Below, one piece after another: positions 58,747 through 64,000 of a stretch of 64,000 nt of DNA. Numbering within the stretch: position 1 is the stretch's first letter; each line of letters begins with the position of its first letter. The DNA is from an uncultured Tenacibaculum sp. (GTDB lineage Bacteria; Bacteroidota; Bacteroidia; Flavobacteriales; Flavobacteriaceae), in contig CAKZVD010000003.1 of the NCBI GenBank assembly GCA_937922085.1, forward strand, positions 1-64,000, in the 5' to 3' direction. The translations under genes and the position numbers were made by a program. The notes under the pieces are model-generated. The model saw only the letters and a program-made list of their open reading frames with translations. It made no database searches and was not told the origin of the DNA.

Positions 58747-59805
58747 TTGAAAAAAAAATCTAAAATTAAAGAAAGTCTAGGTCTTGCACCAGGAACTATA
58801 GTTTATACTGGTTATAAAGAAAAAGAGGAAACTTTTATAGATACTTTTGATTTTACAAAATCAAGTTTTGAAGAAAAAAAACTCAATGATATTGAAACAT
58901 GTTATAATTATAAATCTACAAATACAACAACGTGGATAAATATTAATGGATTGAGTAATGTTAAAACTATTCAAAAAATAGGAGCGCACTATAATCTTCA
59001 CCCTCTTATATTAGAAGATATAGCAAATACAAGTCAACGTCCAAAAATAGATGAATATGAAGAATATCTCTTTGTAGTATTCAAAATGCTTTATTACGAT
59101 TCAAATCAAAATTTAAAAGTAGAACACATTAGTTTAATACTTGGTGATAAATATGTTCTTTCATTTCAAGAATCTGATGGAGATGTATTTAATCCCGTAA
59201 GAGAAAGAATAAGAAGAGCTAAAGGTATTATAAGAAATAGTGGACCTGATTATTTACTATATGCGCTTATGGATGCAGTAGTTGATCATTATTTTTTAAT
59301 CATTGAAACCATGGGTGAAAAAATAGAAAATTTAGAAGAACTTCTTTTCTCTAACCCAAAAGAAAGTACTGTACAAGAAATACAAAACTTAAAAAGAGAA
59401 GCTTTAAAAATAAGACGTTCTATTTTTCCTTTACGAGAAGTTGTTAGTAAGTTAGAAAAGGCAGAAAATAGTTTAATACAATTAAAAACTAAGAATTATT
59501 TTAGAGATTTATACGATCATACAATTCAAGTAATTGAAACCATTGAGATTTATAGAGATATGTTATGGGGATTAATGGATATGTATATGTCTAGTATAAG
59601 TAACAAGATGAATGAAGTAATGAAAGTATTAACTATAATTGCAACTATATTTATACCACTTACTTTTATAGCAGGTATTTATGGGATGAATTTTGATAAT
59701 ATTCCAGAACTTCATTTTAAATATGGATATCACATTTTATGGGGGGTGATGCTATTTATTTTTTTTGGTTTACTATATTATTTTAAACGTAAAAAATGGT
59801 TATAA
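58747..59805 (+). CDS. corA: CorA family magnesium/cobalt transporter
   Basis: YGMNFDNIPELHFKYGY; IATIFIPLTFIAGIYGMN. Confidence 0.95.
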   Translation: MKKKSKIKESLGLAPGTIVYTGYKEKEETFIDTFDFTKSSFEEKKLNDIETCYNYKSTNTTTWININGLSNVKTIQKIGAHYNLHPLILEDIANTSQRPKIDEYEEYLFVVFKMLYYDSNQNLKVEHISLILGDKYVLSFQESDGDVFNPVRERIRRAKGIIRNSGPDYLLYALMDAVVDHYFLIIETMGEKIENLEELLFSNPKESTVQEIQNLKREALKIRRSIFPLREVVSKLEKAENSLIQLKTKNYFRDLYDHTIQVIETIEIYRDMLWGLMDMYMSSISNKMNEVMKVLTIIATIFIPLTFIAGIYGMNFDNIPELHFKYGYHILWGVMLFIFFGLLYYFKRKKWL

Positions 59806-59813
59806 ATAATCGC

Positions 59814-60212
59814 TTAAATTTTTTTCCATATAAGTCCGGAGTCTAAATAAAAACTACCTATACATTTAAAATTACATTCGTTAGGAGCTATTAGAGATAA
59901 GAAATTCTCTTCTTTACTATTTATATATAAGTGATATTTTTCACCTATAATAGGTTCAAAAGAAAACTTAGAAGACAAAATTAATTTATTGTATTCATAT
60001 TCTTCAAGCATCTTATCATATTCAACCTTTAATTCTAGAAATTTACTTTTTATTTTATGATTTACTTTGTTTACACTTCTATTTTTCCAAGCAACTGTAT
60101 CTTCAACTGTAATTACAGGGGCTCCAACAGAAGTAGCATAAGGCTTTAAATGTGCATCATAAGTATTGTTTTCTTCATTAAAAACAACATTATCAGGTTT
60201 TTTATCAGACAT
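59814..60212 (-). CDS. DUF2452 domain-containing protein (start reassigned to MSDKKPD)
   Basis: VAWKNRSVNKVNHKIKSKFLELKVEYDKMLEEYEYN; track start at 60245 overlaps the neighbouring small gene. Confidence 0.75.
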   Translation of the reverse strand: MSDKKPDNVVFNEENNTYDAHLKPYATSVGAPVITVEDTVAWKNRSVNKVNHKIKSKFLELKVEYDKMLEEYEYNKLILSSKFSFEPIIGEKYHLYINSKEENFLSLIAPNECNFKCIGSFYLDSGLIWKKI

Positions 60213-60231
60213 ATCTATATTTTTAGTGTTA

Positions 60232-60393
60232 TTATAAACGTTCAATTTCTTTCATTAACTCTTCTGCCTCAAATACTTTTTGATCGCTTAATTTTCTATT
60301 AGAAGTAGAAAGAGTATGCGCTTCTTTCATAAGTTTCTTGTATTTTGCATGCAGTTTTTCTTTATTAGATTTTTTCTTAAATAAATTGAACAT
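60232..60393 (-). CDS. Lacal_2735-like small protein (53 aa; absent from ORF track)
   Basis: MFNLFKKKSNKEKLHAKYKKLMKEAHTLSTSNRKLSDQKVFEAEELMKEIERL*. Confidence 0.75.
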   Translation of the reverse strand: MFNLFKKKSNKEKLHAKYKKLMKEAHTLSTSNRKLSDQKVFEAEELMKEIERL

Positions 60394-60467
60394 AAAATTA
60401 AATTTCTATAAAAATACAAAATGTTTAAAGATTAACTATTTTTGTTAAACAAAATATTTTTAATTAC

Positions 60468-61895
60468 ATGAAAAAATATGCTATAATTGATATAGAAACG
60501 AATGGAGGCGTTAAAATAACAGAAATAAGTATTTTTATTTATGATGGAGCATCAATTGTAGATGAGTTTACAACTTTAATTAATCCGGAATGTAATATTC
60601 CTCCACGTATTACAAGCCTAACAGGGATTGATAATTTTATGGTTAAAGATTCTCCAAAGTTTTATGAAGTAGCTAAGAGTATCTATGAAATAACTAAGGA
60701 GTGTATTTTTGTTGCTCATAATGTGAATTTCGATTACGGTATTATTAGTAAGGAATTCAAGTCTTTAGGATTAGATTATAGAAGAAAAAAATTGTGTACC
60801 ATACGATTATCTAGAAAATTATTACCCAACAAACAATCGTATAGTTTAGGTAAATTATGTTTATCTGACGGTATTGAATTAAGAGACAGACATAGAGCTA
60901 GGGGAGATGCTGAAGCTACTGTTACTTTATTTTCTAAGTTACTAAACCTTAATGAGAAAAGTGAAGTAAATATTTTTGAATCTTTCTTAAATCCAAAATC
61001 TAGAGAAGCAACATTACCGCCATTATTACCTAAAACTGTTTTTGATAATTTATCTGAGAAACATGGTGTTTATTATTTTTGGAATGAAGCAAAAGAAATA
61101 ATTTACGTTGGTAAAGCTAATAATATAAAACAAAGAGTACTAAGTCATTTCTATGATAAAAAGAAGAAAGAGATTAGTATGTGTATGGCTACTGCAAATA
61201 TTACCTACAAAGAAACAGGTAATGAATTGATTGCTTTATTATTAGAATCTTCTGAAATAAAACATATTTATCCTAAGTTTAATAGAGCACAAAGGCGTTC
61301 TAATGAAAGTTACGGGCTTTTTAGTTATAAGGACAGAAAAGGAATCACACATTTAGCTTGGAATGCATTAAAATTAATTAAAGATCCAATTGTAAAGTTT
61401 TATTCCAATTCTGAAGCACGCAGTTTTGTAGAAAAATTGTGTAAAGAGCATGAATTATGTCTGAAATATTGTCATTTGCAAACAAATGTAAGTAGTTGTT
61501 TTCATTATCAATTAAAAGAGTGTAAAGGTATTTGTCGTAATGAAGAAGATAATACTACTTATAATAAAAGAGTTGAAAAAGCAATAGCTTCTGTGAGTTT
61601 TAATACAGAAAACTTTGTAATTCTTGAAGACGGATTAAAAGAAAATGAAATTTCTTTTGTATTGGTTTTAAACAATATATATAAAGGTTTTGGTTACATA
61701 AAAGATGCTTATGATTTAACTACACAAGATTATTTAAATGCTGTTATTTCAAAAAAAGATAATAGAGATATTCAAAGAATACTACAAAGCTATATTAAAA
61801 AGAATAACGATTGCATAACTGTTATTAATTCTGATTTTAACGATAAAGAAGAGATTACTACAAAATCTGATATTTTAGATTTATTTAGTAATTAA
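60468..61895 (+). CDS. DnaQ-like exonuclease fused to UvrC-like GIY-YIG domain
   Basis: KYAIIDIETNGGVKITEISIFIYDG...FVAHNVNFDYGI; EKHGVYYFWNEAKEIIYVGKANNIKQRVLSHF. Confidence 0.92.
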   Translation: MKKYAIIDIETNGGVKITEISIFIYDGASIVDEFTTLINPECNIPPRITSLTGIDNFMVKDSPKFYEVAKSIYEITKECIFVAHNVNFDYGIISKEFKSLGLDYRRKKLCTIRLSRKLLPNKQSYSLGKLCLSDGIELRDRHRARGDAEATVTLFSKLLNLNEKSEVNIFESFLNPKSREATLPPLLPKTVFDNLSEKHGVYYFWNEAKEIIYVGKANNIKQRVLSHFYDKKKKEISMCMATANITYKETGNELIALLLESSEIKHIYPKFNRAQRRSNESYGLFSYKDRKGITHLAWNALKLIKDPIVKFYSNSEARSFVEKLCKEHELCLKYCHLQTNVSSCFHYQLKECKGICRNEEDNTTYNKRVEKAIASVSFNTENFVILEDGLKENEISFVLVLNNIYKGFGYIKDAYDLTTQDYLNAVISKKDNRDIQRILQSYIKKNNDCITVINSDFNDKEEITTKSDILDLFSN

Positions 61896-62098
61896 AAGAG
61901 GTATAACAGTTTCTTAAATATTCTATTTGACAAGTATTTAATGTTGTTTATTCATAAATAGCTTTTATATACTATGATATATATGAAAAAAATAAAAAGG
62001 GAAAAAAAAAGTTCATAATTTATGTTCATATTTTTTTTAAAAAACTTTTTTATATCAAAAAATAGTTTATATTTATCAAATCTTATTAGATAAGTTAA

Positions 62099-62266
62099 AT
62101 GAAACGTTTTGCTTATTTCGCGAACAATTTTTCTTGGAAGATTAAAAATTGTTTAGTGTTTTGGAAACACAACGGAAAAATTAAGGTATCTTCCTATTTT
62201 CATAAATATTCTTTACCACTGAATTTTTACAGACAGTGCGGTGATTGTTTGGCTTTACGAGTCTAA
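62099..62266 (+). CDS. Conserved 55-aa sORF and/or structured leader RNA upstream of arginine decarboxylase
   Basis: MKRFAYFANNFSWKIKNCLVFWKHNGKIKVSSYFHKYSLPLNFYRQCGDCLALRV*; same length as 54994 ORF, upstream sequence also conserved. Confidence 0.4.
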   Translation: MKRFAYFANNFSWKIKNCLVFWKHNGKIKVSSYFHKYSLPLNFYRQCGDCLALRV

Positions 62267-62431
62267 CTTACTATTCATTTTATTTTAATAAAAACAAATT
62301 GAAGCTATTTTACATAGCTTAATATCCTTGTTTTTAATTCGTTTAAAAAGTTCTAGCATTAAGATAATGTTATAACTTCTTTTTGAATAATTTCTCTGTA
62401 CACTAAATACAGATATAATATAACTTATAAA

Positions 62432-63823
62432 ATGAATACTAAGTATATAGATTTAATAGAACAAACTTTTGATTTTCCTCAGAAGGAATTTCACACGAAA
62501 AATAATCAGTTATTTTTCCATAATATAAATATGATGGAGTTAGTGAAACAATATGGAACTCCCTTAAAATTTACTTATTTACCAAAAATATCTGAAAACA
62601 TTAATAGAGCCAAATATTGGTTTAATAAGGCTATAGAAAAGAATGATTATAAAGGAACTTATAATTATAGTTATTGTACAAAAAGTTCACATTTTAAACA
62701 TGTCTTAAAAGAGGCATTAAAAAATGATATTCATATAGAAACTTCTTCTGCTTTTGATATAGATATTATTAAATCTCTAAAACAAGAAGGAAAATTAAGT
62801 AATGATACTTACGTCTTATGTAATGGTTTTAAGAGAGATCAATATATTGCAAATATTGCAAGTTTAATTGATAGTGGACATACGAACTGCATTCCTATTA
62901 TCGATAATTATGAAGAATTAAATTTAATTTTAGAAGAAACTAAAAGTAAATTTAAAATTGGTATTCGTATAGCTTCTGAGGAAGAGCCTAAGTTTGAGTT
63001 TTATACGAGTCGTTTAGGAATAGGCTATAAAAACATTGTCTCGTTTTATGAACGTGAAATCTCAAATAACCCTCAAGCAGAACTGAAAATGCTACACTTT
63101 TTTATAAACACAGGTATAAAAGACAATGCATACTATTGGAATGAATTATTAAAATGCTTGAATGTATATATTGAACTTAAAAAGGTATGCCCAACATTAG
63201 ACAGCTTAAATATAGGAGGTGGATTTCCTATAAAAAATTCATTAGGATTTGATTATGATTATGAATACATAGTTGATGAAATTATTAATCAAATAAATGT
63301 AGCATGTAAAGAAGCAGAAGTAGATGTACCTAATATTTTTACTGAATTTGGAAGTTTCACTGTAGGTGAAGCTGGTGGTGCTGTATATGAAGTTTTATAC
63401 CAAAAGAAACAAAATGATCGTGAAAAATGGAATATGATTAACTCATCATTCATAACTACTTTACCTGATGCTTGGGCAATAAATAAGCGCTTTATAATGC
63501 TTCCTTTAAATAAGTGGAATGAGAAGTATGAACGTGTTTTATTAGGGGGGTTAACATGTGACAGTGATGATTATTATAATTCAGAACAACACGTAAATGG
63601 TATCTATTTACCTATTTATGAAAAAGAAAGACCTTTATATGTGGGCTTTTTTAACACAGGAGCTTATCAAGAAACCATAGGTGGTTTTGGAGGTCTTCAA
63701 CATTGCCTTATTCCAAATCCAAAACATATTTTAATTGATAAAAGTGAAAAAGGATATTTAACTACAAAATTATTTAAAGAACAACAAAAAAGTGAAGAAC
63801 TATTATCAATCTTAGGATACTAG
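62432..63823 (+). CDS. speA: Arginine decarboxylase (PLP-dependent, alanine-racemase fold)
   Basis: KGTYNYSYCTKSSHFKHVLKEAL; LDSLNIGGGFPI; GAYQETIGGFGGLQHCL; followed by agmatinase. Confidence 0.85.
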   Translation: MNTKYIDLIEQTFDFPQKEFHTKNNQLFFHNINMMELVKQYGTPLKFTYLPKISENINRAKYWFNKAIEKNDYKGTYNYSYCTKSSHFKHVLKEALKNDIHIETSSAFDIDIIKSLKQEGKLSNDTYVLCNGFKRDQYIANIASLIDSGHTNCIPIIDNYEELNLILEETKSKFKIGIRIASEEEPKFEFYTSRLGIGYKNIVSFYEREISNNPQAELKMLHFFINTGIKDNAYYWNELLKCLNVYIELKKVCPTLDSLNIGGGFPIKNSLGFDYDYEYIVDEIINQINVACKEAEVDVPNIFTEFGSFTVGEAGGAVYEVLYQKKQNDREKWNMINSSFITTLPDAWAINKRFIMLPLNKWNEKYERVLLGGLTCDSDDYYNSEQHVNGIYLPIYEKERPLYVGFFNTGAYQETIGGFGGLQHCLIPNPKHILIDKSEKGYLTTKLFKEQQKSEELLSILGY

Positions 63824-63840
63824 TTATAAAAGATAAAATC

Positions 63841-64000
63841 ATGACAACAAAAAATTATGCAGGTATTCCTGATAAATATGGGAAATTAGAAAATGCAAAA
63901 ATTGTATTAATTCCTGTCCCTTATGACGGAACAAGCACTTGGCAAAAAGGGGCTGATAAAGGACCAAAAGCATTCTTAGAAGCTTCAGAAAACATGGAGT
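63841..64000 (+). CDS. speB: Agmatinase/ureohydrolase family, N-terminal part, truncated by window edge
   Basis: MTTKNYAGIPDKYGKLENAKIVLIPVPYDGTSTWQKGADKGPKAFLEASENME. Confidence 0.85.
   Translation, partial: MTTKNYAGIPDKYGKLENAKIVLIPVPYDGTSTWQKGADKGPKAFLEASENME

Noticed and set aside
1-64000. CRISPR arrays, rRNA operons, prophage structural genes
   Set aside because: Looked for regularly spaced repeats, rRNA signatures and phage modules; none seen

Overview
AT-rich Bacteroidota (Flavobacteriaceae-like, possibly Tenacibaculum-type) chromosomal window; all calls are by eye, with no database searches. Conserved genes include an oligopeptide ABC ATPase, ABC-F ATPase, aminopeptidase P, yidC, fmt, recQ, HU, parvulin PPIases, a MoxR ATPase, RimK, CorA, arginine decarboxylase and agmatinase. 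These are interrupted by two accessory regions. (1) About 20.7-28.7 kb: an IS1595-type element that truncates a metallophosphoesterase gene, a double-glycine-leader peptide, two small ORF+terminator units, a dense array of about 18 atypical tRNA genes, a YkuK/RNase H-like gene inside the array, tRNA fragments including a circularly permuted-looking tRNA, and a slipin/SPFH protein. This tRNA array + YkuK + slipin locus is the best candidate for an undescribed system. The array holds a ~625 bp tandem duplication (Tyr-Asp-Pro-Glu-Leu-Gln), tRNA-Leu genes without the long variable arm, unusual position-37 bases, and a compensatory acceptor-stem change between the two Leu copies. (2) About 31.3-40.6 kb: five double-glycine-type leader peptides (two missing from the ORF track), a lipoprotein, two TPR-histidine-kinase/response-regulator pairs and a cytoplasmic trypsin-like protease. 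A third observation is a pair of homologous elements of equal length (55-codon sORF and/or structured RNA), one upstream of rimK and one upstream of arginine decarboxylase.
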